From: Hyphomonas adhaerens MHS-3
Lineage (GTDB): Bacteria; Pseudomonadota; Alphaproteobacteria; Caulobacterales; Hyphomonadaceae
Length of the DNA: 64,000 bases
Reading direction: 5' to 3'
Assembly (NCBI RefSeq): GCF_000685235.1
Contig: NZ_ARYH01000003.1
Coordinates: 248,001-312,000, forward strand
Under the pieces are notes generated by a model, which saw nothing but the letters and a program-made list of their open reading frames with translations, was not told the DNA's origin and made no database searches. A program made the position numbers and the translations under genes. Numbering within the stretch: the first letter of the stretch is position 1; every line of letters begins with the position of its first letter. This document shows positions 36,468-43,608 of this stretch, in pieces.

Positions 36468-36638
36468 ATGAGAGTAAAACTTCAGGACGAAAAATACGTT
36501 CTTATTCCGCAGACGCAGGAAGAAGCGTCAGTTTTGGCAGATATGGACGGAGCGCTTATCCGGCTGGTCCGAGACGCTGCGCAAGCCACTGATTTACATT
36601 CCGTGGCCCCTGACCAGTCCAAGGCCGCGAAAGTGTGA
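36468..36638 (+). CDS. Small hypothetical protein in the transposon
   Basis: 56 residues from ATG 36468 (MRVKLQDEKYVLIPQTQEEA), with GGAG 7 bases upstream; an upstream ATG at 36456 is possible. The sequence is charged and helical and shows no recognised domain. An AGGCCC/GGGCCT hairpin precedes it. Its last 83 bases are antisense to the 3' end of the Cas2/SinR-like gene, so either it is spurious or the two messages overlap tail to tail. Confidence 0.4.
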   Translation: MRVKLQDEKYVLIPQTQEEASVLADMDGALIRLVRDAAQATDLHSVAPDQSKAAKV

Positions 36639-36828
36639 TGACGTAAAACTGGTCGTCATCATCCAAATATTTCCTGAACCTTGCGTGCACCTGAGACACG
36701 GTTTCAGAAGTTTCGATTGCATAGCTAGACTCACTGAGTCTTGCCCAGTTTGTCTTGTCTATTTCCTGAATGATATTTGGTCGCTGAACCTCATTGTTCA
36801 GATCGTATGCGACAATGTAGATGGCCAT
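36556..36828 (-). CDS. Cas2/SinR-like small protein
   Basis: 90 residues (MAIYIVAYDLNNEVQRPNII...). The YIVAYDLN strand with its Asp, the alternating helix, and a second strand QFYVITLSRPWTGQ match the ferredoxin-like fold of the Cas2/VapD/SinR group, in which the first-strand Asp is the usual metal site. There is no CRISPR array or other cas gene, so a spacer-acquisition role is unlikely. The relatives are stand-alone proteins of unknown role, or RNase toxins. It lies at the left end of the transposon, 188 bases beyond the transposase. Confidence 0.65.
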   Translation of the reverse strand: MAIYIVAYDLNNEVQRPNIIQEIDKTNWARLSESSYAIETSETVSQVHARFRKYLDDDDQFYVITLSRPWTGQGPRNVNQWLAQRLGPAG

Positions 36829-36849
36829 GAGATCGGCCCTTTCCTATTT

Positions 36850-36960
36850 GGAAGGGGCTTGACGCGTCAGGCGTTACAATTCACGAATGACCTGTGCACA
36901 CCAAGCCCCTTCCGGGGTTATAGATACGAGCCCGTCCTGACCACGAATCAGTACGGGCTC
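36850..36960. repeat. Two inverted repeats between transposase and Cas2-like gene
   Basis: GGAAGGGGCTTG (36850-36861) and CAAGCCCCTTCC (36902-36913) are perfect 12-base arms 40 bases apart. GAGCCCGT (36928-36935) and ACGGGCTC (36953-36960) form a second stem of 8 bp. The second would act as a hairpin after the transposase gene; the first is a long-looped palindrome whose role is unclear. Confidence 0.7.
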
Positions 36961-37016
36961 AACTATAAGTGACGCAGTTTTCGCTTTTAGAGTCCATAAA
37001 CAAGCCTGTGGACAGA

Positions 37017-37895
37017 TCAGGCTTTCTTTTTGTACGGGCCGCGTTTTTTCGGCGGCGGAGCGTTCTCTTCGATCTTTTCGACGATCCACGCCATATCGTG
37101 CTGGGTGTCCGTAAGGCCCGCAGCCATCGCAGGAGTCATGCCGAGTGACTGATGCTTGCGGCAAAAATTGTAGTGCATGAAGTAGAGCGCCAGCGCGTAC
37201 AGGTGCTGCTCATACTTCTTTGAGTGGCCATTCGTCAGGCGCGTGAAGCGGCGCATGCCCATCCGCATAGAGAGGTTCTGGCGCTCCACGTAGGAGGTTG
37301 AAGCCTTGCGCATATCAGGAGTACCGCATTCGGCTTTCTTCTTCACGCCGACGCACTCAAGCGGGGCATAGCGCTTCTGCCCTTCTGCTTTCACGTTGGC
37401 GTAGACCTTCGTGATAACGGCATGATCAATCTTGCCTTCAAAGACTTTACGGATAGTCGGCACGTAGGCCGCATGACCGTCCGTATCGATCTGAACGCGA
37501 TCCGCGAGACGTGAAGCCAGGTCCGTCAGAAATGCCTCAGCGCTGATCATGGTGCGGGTGCCAGCAAGATAGGAAATGATCAGCTTGGTGTCGGCTTCAA
37601 TTGCCGTCCACGTCCATACGTCGCCATGCTCTGGCTTGAAGTCTTTGGCCTTGCCCTTGTTGCGTTCCTTCGTGTGAACGAACGACCAGATTTCATCGCA
37701 CTCGACACGCTTGGCGTGGACGTCCTTCACAAGATCGTCGTGGGCTTTCAGGCAGGCCTCGCCAGCGTCCACCAGCAGTTTGGCAACCGTGTTGATGCTG
37801 ACACCAGCCACGCGGCTGATGGAGCGCATGGAGGAGCCCTCCACCATCATCTGAAGGATCAGCGCACGCTTTTCGGGGGGCAGGACGTTTGCCAT
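37017..37895 (-). CDS. IS1-family-like DDE transposase
   Basis: 292 residues from ATG 37895 (MANVLPPEKRALILQMMVEG). Residues 1-50 hold a helix-turn-helix (MRSISRVAGVSINTVAKLL). The catalytic triad is read as D67 (VECDEIWSFVH), D139 (RVQIDTDGHAAY) and E204 (TSYVERQNLSMRM), in the pattern of the long, single-frame IS1-type transposases. The C terminus is basic (PPPKKRGPYKKKA). Upstream alternative starts (37934, TTG 37943) fall in or before the palindromic operator and lack a ribosome site. It would act on the 20-bp ends of this element. Confidence 0.9.
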   Translation of the reverse strand: MANVLPPEKRALILQMMVEGSSMRSISRVAGVSINTVAKLLVDAGEACLKAHDDLVKDVHAKRVECDEIWSFVHTKERNKGKAKDFKPEHGDVWTWTAIEADTKLIISYLAGTRTMISAEAFLTDLASRLADRVQIDTDGHAAYVPTIRKVFEGKIDHAVITKVYANVKAEGQKRYAPLECVGVKKKAECGTPDMRKASTSYVERQNLSMRMGMRRFTRLTNGHSKKYEQHLYALALYFMHYNFCRKHQSLGMTPAMAAGLTDTQHDMAWIVEKIEENAPPPKKRGPYKKKA

Positions 37896-37916
37896 GCCTT
37901 TTAGGTATGAACTTTT

Positions 37917-37934
37917 ATGCTTACCGTCAAGCAT
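37917..37934. promoter_or_regulatory. Palindromic operator upstream of transposase (copy 1)
   Basis: ATGCTTACCGTCAAGCAT, arms ATGCTT/AAGCAT. It matches the second copy at 40028-40045 in 15 of 18 positions. It lies 22 bases before the transposase start, between it and the XRE-ImmA gene. An adjacent 10-bp hairpin (CCAACCGAAG/CTTCGGTTGG, 37948-37973) covers the 3' end of the XRE gene. Confidence 0.7.
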
Positions 37935-37939
37935 TTTAT

Positions 37940-39022
37940 TCAATTAACCAACCGAAGATGCGGCTTCGGTTGGGGTTCGAATGAGTACAAAGACTGAAAC
38001 TCTTCCGGCGTGATGCAAAGAAGATTGGAAAAATCCGCATCGCTATAGTCGAGCGTCTTGCGATGAAACTCAATCATCTGGCGGAGCATCTTTGGATGCT
38101 CGCGGGGGGGCTCATTGGGTTCTCGCTTACGATACCCCAACTTGCTCATTTCGATGAAGAAGTTCTTGTACTGATATTGTGTAATGAAGTTGTGCCGCTG
38201 GGCGTTGGTGGCGATTGCCGCCATTGAAACCTTCCAGTACGCTTTCATATTTGCGAGATGCGGCAGGTCAAAACGTCTTAACTGCCTTCGCAAATCGTCA
38301 GGTGGAACCAAGAATGCGCCAGCAAACTCATCCGCTTCGCATTCCATCTCGCCGTCTTCTTTGAAGTCGGTCGTATGTAAAACCATATGAGCCAGCTCGT
38401 GGCACAATGTGTGACGCAGTCGATCCATGGGTGATGCCGTGTTCACAAAGAACAAGACCGGCAGCCCGTCGGTCCTTTGACTCATTGCGTCCAATAGATC
38501 TGTTCCGAAGTCACAGGGGACAACGATGCCGCCATTTTCTTCAATCAGGTCCACAACGTTTTCTATTGGGCCGGACGGCAGCATCCACGTTTCTCGCAGC
38601 ATTTGCGCGAGATCGTCGATCGTCACTCTCTTCTTTGTGCGTCCTTGGTATTCATCGCGGTCAATCTCTGGAATGAAGCGGTTCGTGCTGAACGGAAACG
38701 ACCGACTCAGCTTCTCTATATGCATCCGCCGAATGTTCATTTCGGCAACGATTTTACCCAGCGCTTTCGCCGAAAGCTTCTTGCGCCGGCGATAATGAAA
38801 CGGCGGAAATCCGTAAGGACGCCCTGGCTGGAAAAAGAAGCTTGGCGGATAACCCAGCGCACGCCCAGCATCGTGGGCGAACTCTTCTGGAGCCTCAAGC
38901 ACCCCCGTTTCATATTTCGAAAGCGTGCCTTGCCCCACACTCATTGCTTCGGCGAGCTGAGCCTGTGTCAGCCCTCGCGAGTCACGGGCAAGAGTCAGCA
39001 TGTGGTGGTTAAACCGAGTCAT
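37940..39022 (-). CDS. XRE-family regulator fused to ImmA/IrrE metallopeptidase
   Basis: 360 residues. Residues about 8-60 are an XRE helix-turn-helix (LTLARDSRGLTQAQLAEAMS; GQGTLSKYETG). Residues about 150-240 are an ImmA/IrrE zinc peptidase with HELAH at 208-212 (RLRHTLCHELAHMVLH) and the third ligand region ECEADEFAGAFLVP. In ICEBs1 and in Deinococcus such proteases cleave a repressor upon DNA damage; fused forms join operator binding and proteolysis in one chain. It probably binds the two 18-bp palindromes in this transposon. Co-transcribed with the 181-aa gene 23 bases upstream. Confidence 0.88.
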   Translation of the reverse strand: MTRFNHHMLTLARDSRGLTQAQLAEAMSVGQGTLSKYETGVLEAPEEFAHDAGRALGYPPSFFFQPGRPYGFPPFHYRRRKKLSAKALGKIVAEMNIRRMHIEKLSRSFPFSTNRFIPEIDRDEYQGRTKKRVTIDDLAQMLRETWMLPSGPIENVVDLIEENGGIVVPCDFGTDLLDAMSQRTDGLPVLFFVNTASPMDRLRHTLCHELAHMVLHTTDFKEDGEMECEADEFAGAFLVPPDDLRRQLRRFDLPHLANMKAYWKVSMAAIATNAQRHNFITQYQYKNFFIEMSKLGYRKREPNEPPREHPKMLRQMIEFHRKTLDYSDADFSNLLCITPEEFQSLYSFEPQPKPHLRLVN

Positions 39023-39045
39023 AGTTCACCAGTTGAAAAAAAGTA

Positions 39046-39591
39046 TTAGCCGAGGCGCGCCTGAACCGTCACATCCACCCAGCGTGGCTGGCCGACCGCA
39101 CGGTCTTCGACGGGCAAAATTGCTGCACACCAATCGACAGACTTTCCTGATGGCCGCGCTACCTGAACCCGCTCGACTTCCGTTCCCAGAGCATTCGGCA
39201 AATATCCTACGACCAGGTTAAGGGCTGGGTGGGGGATTCCGGGCAGCGGCATCTGGCGGTCAAAGGCGCGGATCTGTTTGGTCGGGTAATTTCGGCTCCG
39301 TCCCTCTTCATCCATCTTCTTGAACCGGATTGTCGCTTTTTCCCCGATTATCCACACTTTCAGGCCACGGATGCTCTTGAAGTTTACCCCTTGCGCGGGG
39401 GTCAGCTGTTCCTCGGCGATTGTCACCATGTGGGTGTAAATGCACGAGGCGGCCGCACGCGCATCATGCTCAATACGAATATCCGCAGGATACTGTTGAT
39501 ACCGCGTAAGCCCTCCGCGACAGATCGCGTCGATCTCATCGAAGTACGGGTCCAGCTCAGCCATCACCTGCTCTTGGGTCCACTCACTCAT
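39046..39591 (-). CDS. Hypothetical cargo protein of the transposon
   Basis: 181 residues from ATG 39591 with GGAG 8 bases upstream. An N-terminal helical part (QEQVMAELDPYFDEIDAICR; RIEHDARAAASCIYTHMV) precedes a beta-rich part (LKVWIIGEKATIRFKKMDEE; LNLVVGYLPNALGTEVERVQ). I do not recognise a family. Its position directly upstream of the XRE-ImmA gene resembles the arrangement of toxin/regulator pairs, but no toxin motif is visible. Confidence 0.75.
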   Translation of the reverse strand: MSEWTQEQVMAELDPYFDEIDAICRGGLTRYQQYPADIRIEHDARAAASCIYTHMVTIAEEQLTPAQGVNFKSIRGLKVWIIGEKATIRFKKMDEEGRSRNYPTKQIRAFDRQMPLPGIPHPALNLVVGYLPNALGTEVERVQVARPSGKSVDWCAAILPVEDRAVGQPRWVDVTVQARLG

Positions 39592-39664
39592 GGCCGATTC
39601 TCCACTGAAAGTCTGAAAACAGTGGCAGGATTTCGACCAAAAAACAAGAAAAATATTCCGAAAA

Positions 39665-39904
39665 TTATTCTTCGCGCTGTTTATTCCACCGTTTTTCAGC
39701 AGCCTTCTTCGCAATCTCAGCCCGCTGCTCTGGTGTCAGCTTCTTCGCGCGGGCTTTGCCGCCCTTGCGGCCCATCTCAGCGGCAGCGGATGACAGGGCT
39801 TCGTCCTTGTCATCCGTCTCCTCGCCAGTAGCGATCCTGGCGATCTTGATGGCGTTGCCGATCACGTCAGCAGGGCGCTTTTCGCCTTTGGGTCCTTTAG
39901 GCAT
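39665..39904 (-). CDS. Small basic KGG-motif protein
   Basis: 79 residues from ATG 39904 (MPKGPKGEKRPADVIGNAIK). The opening and the GRKGGKARAKKLTPEQRAEI tail followed by AKKAAEKRWNK are a recurrent signature of small RNA/DNA-binding-like proteins in alphaproteobacteria, often seen on mobile elements. The KGGKAR and KKAAEKRW stretches are highly basic. It starts 1 base after the stop of the 36-aa ORF, so translation is coupled. Function unknown. Confidence 0.8.
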   Translation of the reverse strand: MPKGPKGEKRPADVIGNAIKIARIATGEETDDKDEALSSAAAEMGRKGGKARAKKLTPEQRAEIAKKAAEKRWNKQREE

Positions 39905-39905
39905 T

Positions 39906-40016
39906 TCAGAAAATCCCCATATCTGACTTGTTCTCATAGAACTGCCTTCTGTCTCGCTCCGCTTTGCGGGCGGGCGGCCAGATGTTGAGCCAGATCTTTT
40001 TCATAAGTTTGAGCAT
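39906..40016 (-). CDS. 36-residue leader ORF of the transposon operon
   Basis: A short ORF with a very strong ribosome site (AAAGGAGG, 5 bases from the ATG at 40016). It encodes MLKLMKKIWLNIWPPARKAE and a further 16 residues ending in DMGIF, and stops 1 base before the start of the KGG-motif gene. The N-terminal half is amphipathic (K, W, L, I), the C-terminal half charged. It follows directly on the second palindromic operator. It may be a real micro-protein or a coupling ORF. Confidence 0.6.
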   Translation of the reverse strand: MLKLMKKIWLNIWPPARKAERDRRQFYENKSDMGIF

Positions 40017-40027
40017 ATGCCCTCCTT

Positions 40028-40045
40028 TTGCTTACCGCTAAGCAT
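40028..40045. promoter_or_regulatory. Palindromic operator upstream of the cargo operon (copy 2)
   Basis: TTGCTTACCGCTAAGCAT, differing from copy 1 (37917-37934) at three positions while keeping the TGCTTACCG and AAGCAT core. It lies 12 bases upstream of the first ORF of the minus-strand operon and 35 bases inside the right transposon end. Confidence 0.7.
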
Positions 40046-40079
40046 ACAGGAGTCGGAAATCACTGGCAAATTGCTGAAA

Positions 40080-40099
40080 TTTCAAACTGATACAGTACC
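40080..40099 (-). repeat. Right terminal inverted repeat of the transposon
   Basis: TTTCAAACTGATACAGTACC, the exact reverse complement of 36393-36412. The following bases 40100-40107 (AACTTTCT) are the right copy of the target duplication. Confidence 0.95.
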
Positions 40100-40142
40100 A
40101 ACTTTCTGCAGGCTGCTCTTTTCTTCAAGCCGCCTTTCAGGC

Positions 40143-40367
40143 ATGGTGATCCCCATGCTTACACGATCCAGCCAACCCGCCGGCGAAGCCCGCCTTCGTT
40201 ATCTCGATGCAGACATCGAAGTGCTCGCCCCCGGCGACTATGTTGTCTGCGCTGTCACCAGCCGGAAAATCCCGGTCCAGGCCTTGCGTTACTGGAGCGT
40301 CGACCGGCAGGAAGCCTATTGGGACGCAGACGCCGCCTCGTCCCGCATGGTTCCGGCAAAGGACTGA
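40143..40367 (+). CDS. DUF2093-family protein
   Basis: 74 residues from ATG 40143 (MVIPMLTRSSQPAGEARLRY); ATG 40155 is an equal alternative. The body EARLRYLDADIEVLAPGDYV followed by CAVTSRKIPVQALRYWSVDR is characteristic of DUF2093, short proteins found in Caulobacterales and Rhizobiales with no known role. It lies just outside the right transposon end; before the insertion it would have been divergent from recA. Confidence 0.78.
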   Translation: MVIPMLTRSSQPAGEARLRYLDADIEVLAPGDYVVCAVTSRKIPVQALRYWSVDRQEAYWDADAASSRMVPAKD

Positions 40368-40374
40368 CGCACGC

Positions 40375-41277
40375 ATGATGCGTGACATCCTCCTGATGGT
40401 GGTGATGTGCACCGGCACCTGCCTTTCGGCACCAATGGCGGGCGCGGAAACAGCCATTGCCCCATCGCCCCCCACCCAGGAACATTGCGACGGCGCGCTG
40501 AAACAGGGCGGGCTTGTCATCTGTCATGGCATCCCGGGCACGGTGTTCACGGTTGCGGGCCGCAAACTGACGGCGGATGCGTCGGGCAGTGCGCAGTTCG
40601 GTCTTGCCACCGATGCGCCATCGGTCATCGGCTGGTCGTCGGACACCGGCGCCTTTGGTGACTTGGTGATTGAAAAACGGCACGACGATTTCCGCACGAT
40701 CGAGGGCTTCGATTGCGACAAGGTCGATGCACGCAGCGAAGAACAGAAGGCCCATGCTGGCCGGTCCTGGGTGAAGAAGCGGGACGCCTTCGCCACATTC
40801 AATGACGGCCCCGGCGCGCTGACCGGCTTTATCAAGCCCGCAGATGTGCCGGCCTCCTCACCCTTCGGGCCGACGCGGAAATATATCGGCGTCAGCAAGG
40901 TGACCGGCGAACCCTGTGAGTCTGTCTCTGTCCATCGGGGATATGACATGGCCGCGCCTGTGGGCACGCCCATTGTTGCCCCGGCCGAAGGCACCGTGAT
41001 CCTCGCCGACCCTGACCTTTACTATGAAGGCGGTGCGATCTTCCTCGACCACGGGCACGGGCTCGTCTCAGTGTTCATGCATTTGTCGGAAGTGGACGTG
41101 AAAGCGGGCGACACCGTCGCGCGCGGCGACCTGCTGGCAAAGTCCGGCAATACCGGCCGTACGACCGGGCCGCACCTGCACTGGGCGGTGAAGTGGCGCA
41201 ATCCCGAAGCCAGCAACCGGAGCGGCGATTTCTATATCGACCCGGCCCTGCTGCTGAAGCTTCCCGTGACCGACTAG
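40375..41277 (+). CDS. M23-family (LytM-like) peptidoglycan endopeptidase
   Basis: 300 residues with a signal peptide (MMRDILLMVVMCTGTCLSAPMAGA). The C-terminal M23 domain (about 185-290) has the zinc ligands in HRGYDMAAPVGTPI (H and D) and GPHLHWAVKW (HxH). This predicts cleavage of peptidoglycan cross-bridges or stem peptides in the periplasm. A beta-rich N-terminal part (about 35-110) precedes it. Its stop overlaps the convergent amidase stop by 4 bases. ATG 40378 is an alternative start. Confidence 0.9.
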   Translation: MMRDILLMVVMCTGTCLSAPMAGAETAIAPSPPTQEHCDGALKQGGLVICHGIPGTVFTVAGRKLTADASGSAQFGLATDAPSVIGWSSDTGAFGDLVIEKRHDDFRTIEGFDCDKVDARSEEQKAHAGRSWVKKRDAFATFNDGPGALTGFIKPADVPASSPFGPTRKYIGVSKVTGEPCESVSVHRGYDMAAPVGTPIVAPAEGTVILADPDLYYEGGAIFLDHGHGLVSVFMHLSEVDVKAGDTVARGDLLAKSGNTGRTTGPHLHWAVKWRNPEASNRSGDFYIDPALLLKLPVTD

Positions 41278-42632
41278 GCCGAGAGCCCTTCAGCCTGAAG
41301 CAATTCTGCAAATTGCAGTGTCGTGCGGTCTTCATAGAGATTGCCGAGCACCTGCATGCCTGTCGGCAGGCCGTCCGGGGTACGCGCTAGCGGCACAGCG
41401 GTGGACGGCAGGCCGGGGAAGGTCGCAAGCCCTGCCCACATCAGCTGAGAAGCGTAAGGGATCGCCTGCCCGTTCACGGTCAGCGTGCGCTTGCCCCAGT
41501 CCGGCTCATCCGTGTACGGAAAGGCCGCCGTGCTGAAGGTCGGTGACAGCACGACATCGATGTCACGGAAAATGTTTGCCCATTGGCGCTGGAGGTTCAG
41601 TTGGGCATCCAGCAGGTTCATGTAGACATGTGCGTCAACCGGCCGAGCCTCCGGCGTACCTCGCGTGATCGCCGTATTCAGCAGGCGCAGGTAGTTTTCG
41701 TGGATGCTGGCAAAGTCCGGCAGGCCAGGTACTTTGCGGACGACCTGCGCGCCCTGTTTTTCCAATGCACCGGCGAGCGCCTCAATCGGGCCGGCGACGT
41801 CATCGTCCACGGGTGGCAGGTCGTCTGTGTTGAGGACGAGCACGCGGAAATCCTTCAGTGCCGCGTGACGGGCGGCAGGCAGATCCAGTTTCCAGCCGGC
41901 CGTCACGGGCCCGGCCACGACATCCAGCGCCGCGGACAGGTCTGCGGCGCTTCGGGCCATGGGTCCGACAACGGCCAGTGGCACGTCCACCCCATCCGTA
42001 CCCGGTGGATTATGCCCTTTCAGCGGTACGATGCCCCAGGTCGGCTTGTGTCCCCACACGCCGCAGAAATTGGATGGGAACCGGATCGAACCACCAATGT
42101 CGGACCCAAACTCCAGCGGCACCATGCCCGACGCAAGCGCCGCGGCAGACCCGCCAGACGACCCGCCCGGCGTGCGGCTGTGATCATAGGGGTTCACCGT
42201 GCGGCCATAGACCGGATTCACGCTCTGCCAATCGGCCAGCGCCACGGGGACATTCGTCTTGCCGAGGATCACCGCCCCGGCCGCCTTCAGGCGGGCGACG
42301 GGCGGGGAATCTTCCTGCGGATGGAAATTCGAGAACATTTCAAAACCCCAGGTCGTCGGCAGGCCGGCGACGTCATGGGCCTCTTTCACCGTCATTGGCA
42401 CGCCGAGGAAAGGCCGGGGATCGTCCGTTGTCCGGCTCTCATCAATGACCTTGGCCGCTTTGCGAGCGCGGTCATAATCCTTCACGACGACCGCGTTCAG
42501 CGGGCCGTTCTTCGCCTCGATCCGCTGGATGGCCGCTTCGCAAGCCTCCACGGCGCTGACCTTTCCGCCTCGAACGAGCGCAGCTGTGTCCAGCGCGGTG
42601 GCAGATTCCAGATTCGTGTTCGTGTCAGCCAT
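41274..42632 (-). CDS. Amidase (amidase-signature family)
   Basis: 452 residues from ATG 42632 with GGGAGGA 7 bases upstream. The Ser-cisSer-Lys triad is visible: Lys in FLGVPMTVKEAHDVAGL, cis-Ser in the TPGGSSGGSAAALASG block, and nucleophile Ser in GSDIGGSIRFPSNFCG. These enzymes hydrolyse amides such as aryl or aliphatic amides; neither gatB nor gatC is nearby, so it is not GatA. The open frame upstream (to 42851) is not part of the gene. Confidence 0.93.
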   Translation of the reverse strand: MADTNTNLESATALDTAALVRGGKVSAVEACEAAIQRIEAKNGPLNAVVVKDYDRARKAAKVIDESRTTDDPRPFLGVPMTVKEAHDVAGLPTTWGFEMFSNFHPQEDSPPVARLKAAGAVILGKTNVPVALADWQSVNPVYGRTVNPYDHSRTPGGSSGGSAAALASGMVPLEFGSDIGGSIRFPSNFCGVWGHKPTWGIVPLKGHNPPGTDGVDVPLAVVGPMARSAADLSAALDVVAGPVTAGWKLDLPAARHAALKDFRVLVLNTDDLPPVDDDVAGPIEALAGALEKQGAQVVRKVPGLPDFASIHENYLRLLNTAITRGTPEARPVDAHVYMNLLDAQLNLQRQWANIFRDIDVVLSPTFSTAAFPYTDEPDWGKRTLTVNGQAIPYASQLMWAGLATFPGLPSTAVPLARTPDGLPTGMQVLGNLYEDRTTLQFAELLQAEGLSA

Positions 42633-42799
42633 GACGTGTCCTCCCGGCCCTTGACTGAACGGCGGCGCGCGCAGAAGGCTCTTGTTTTGCGATTGGTTCT
42701 CAGTGTTTCTAGCATGGCCTGCGTTCGACGCCATGCCAAAAAATGACTTGGCCAATACAATCGAGCCAATAACGGGGACAGGCGGAAGGGGGCTGCGAC

Positions 42800-43606
42800 G
42801 TGAACACAATTGCCGGAGCTGTCCGCGCGTGGATCGAAGGCGCGATTGCAAGCGCGCCGGACGGGCACGTGCCCTTGCTCCTCCTGTCCGGGCCTCAGGG
42901 CTCCGGCAAATCGACCGCCCTTGCGGCAGCCATCGGGACCATGTCCCAGCCTGTGGCCGGAGCCAGCATCGACGACTTCTACCTCACCCATGCCGAACGG
43001 ATGGAGCTCGCCCGCCGCATCAGCCCCCTGTTCATGACCCGCGGCCCACCCGGTACGCATGACCTGACCTTGCTGGCCAAGACGGTATCCACATTGCGCG
43101 CGGCGATCGGAGAGACAGAAGCCCTGTTACCGGTGTTCGACAAGTTGAAGGACGACCGCGCGCCGGTGTCGGACTGGCGCAACGTCCAGGGCCGACCCGC
43201 CGCCATCGTGATCGAAGGCTGGCTGATGGGGGCTCTGCCGGACGCCAGGTCCGCCAGGGACGCGCCGATCAATCCGGTCGAGGCAGAAGACCGGACCGGA
43301 GACTGGCGGCGCCATCAGGAAATCGCGCTGGCCGGACCCTATGGCGATTTGTGGGATGCGGCAGACGGCTTCTGCCACATCGTGCCGCCGGATTTCGACT
43401 GCGTTCTCGGCTGGCGCCTGCAACAGGAAGCCGGGCTATGGGCCGCGCGCGGTGAAACCATACCGGACGAGCGGCGCGACTGGGTCCGCCGCTTCATTCA
43501 GTATTACGAACGGATCACCCGCCGCATGCTGGCGGGTAGGCGCCGTGCGGGCGCCGAAATCTTCATCGATGAGAACCGGACGGTATTGCGAACGTCCGGC
43601 AACTGA
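42800..43606 (+). CDS. P-loop kinase, D-glycerate 3-kinase-like
   Basis: 268 residues with a GTG start (42800) and a GGAAGGGGG ribosome site. Walker A is LSGPQGSGKSTALAAAI. It continues with SIDDFYLTHAER (the DDFY signature of glycerate and uridine kinases), RGPPGTHDLTLL and IVIEGWLMGALP. The set matches the GLYK/YghW-type glycerate 3-kinase family, which phosphorylates D-glycerate to 3-phosphoglycerate. That could link to glycine/serine metabolism, though no glycerate pathway gene is adjacent. It is divergent from the amidase and convergent with the quinone oxidoreductase. Confidence 0.82.
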   Translation: MNTIAGAVRAWIEGAIASAPDGHVPLLLLSGPQGSGKSTALAAAIGTMSQPVAGASIDDFYLTHAERMELARRISPLFMTRGPPGTHDLTLLAKTVSTLRAAIGETEALLPVFDKLKDDRAPVSDWRNVQGRPAAIVIEGWLMGALPDARSARDAPINPVEAEDRTGDWRRHQEIALAGPYGDLWDAADGFCHIVPPDFDCVLGWRLQQEAGLWAARGETIPDERRDWVRRFIQYYERITRRMLAGRRRAGAEIFIDENRTVLRTSGN

Positions 43607-43608
43607 TT

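Larger units (their letters stand above)
36393..40099. mobile_element. IS1-family-like transposon carrying a regulated cargo operon (3707 bp)
   Basis: The ends are perfect 20-bp inverted repeats GGTACTGTATCAGTTTGAAA (36393-36412, and inverted at 40080-40099), with GGT outermost as in IS1-family ends. The element is flanked on both sides by the same 8 bases AACTTTCT (36385-36392 and 40100-40107), a target duplication of IS1-like length. It holds one IS1-type DDE transposase and six other ORFs. Reading from the right end on the minus strand: 36-aa peptide, KGG-motif protein, 181-aa unknown, XRE-ImmA, transposase, Cas2/SinR-like, plus a 56-aa ORF on the plus strand. It is inserted 5 bases upstream of the recA SOS box and looks intact and recent. 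Confidence 0.92.

Noticed and set aside
36556..36828. Part of a CRISPR-Cas system
   Set aside because: There are no repeats or spacers in the window and no cas1 or effector gene; a Cas2-like fold alone is not enough.
36393..40099. Prophage or ICE next to recA
   Set aside because: There is no integrase, terminase, relaxase or capsid gene. The exact 20-bp ends and 8-bp duplication point to a transposon of IS1 type.
41274..42632. gatA (amidotransferase subunit)
   Set aside because: gatB and gatC are absent nearby. The protein fits a general amidase-signature enzyme equally well, so no gat symbol was given.
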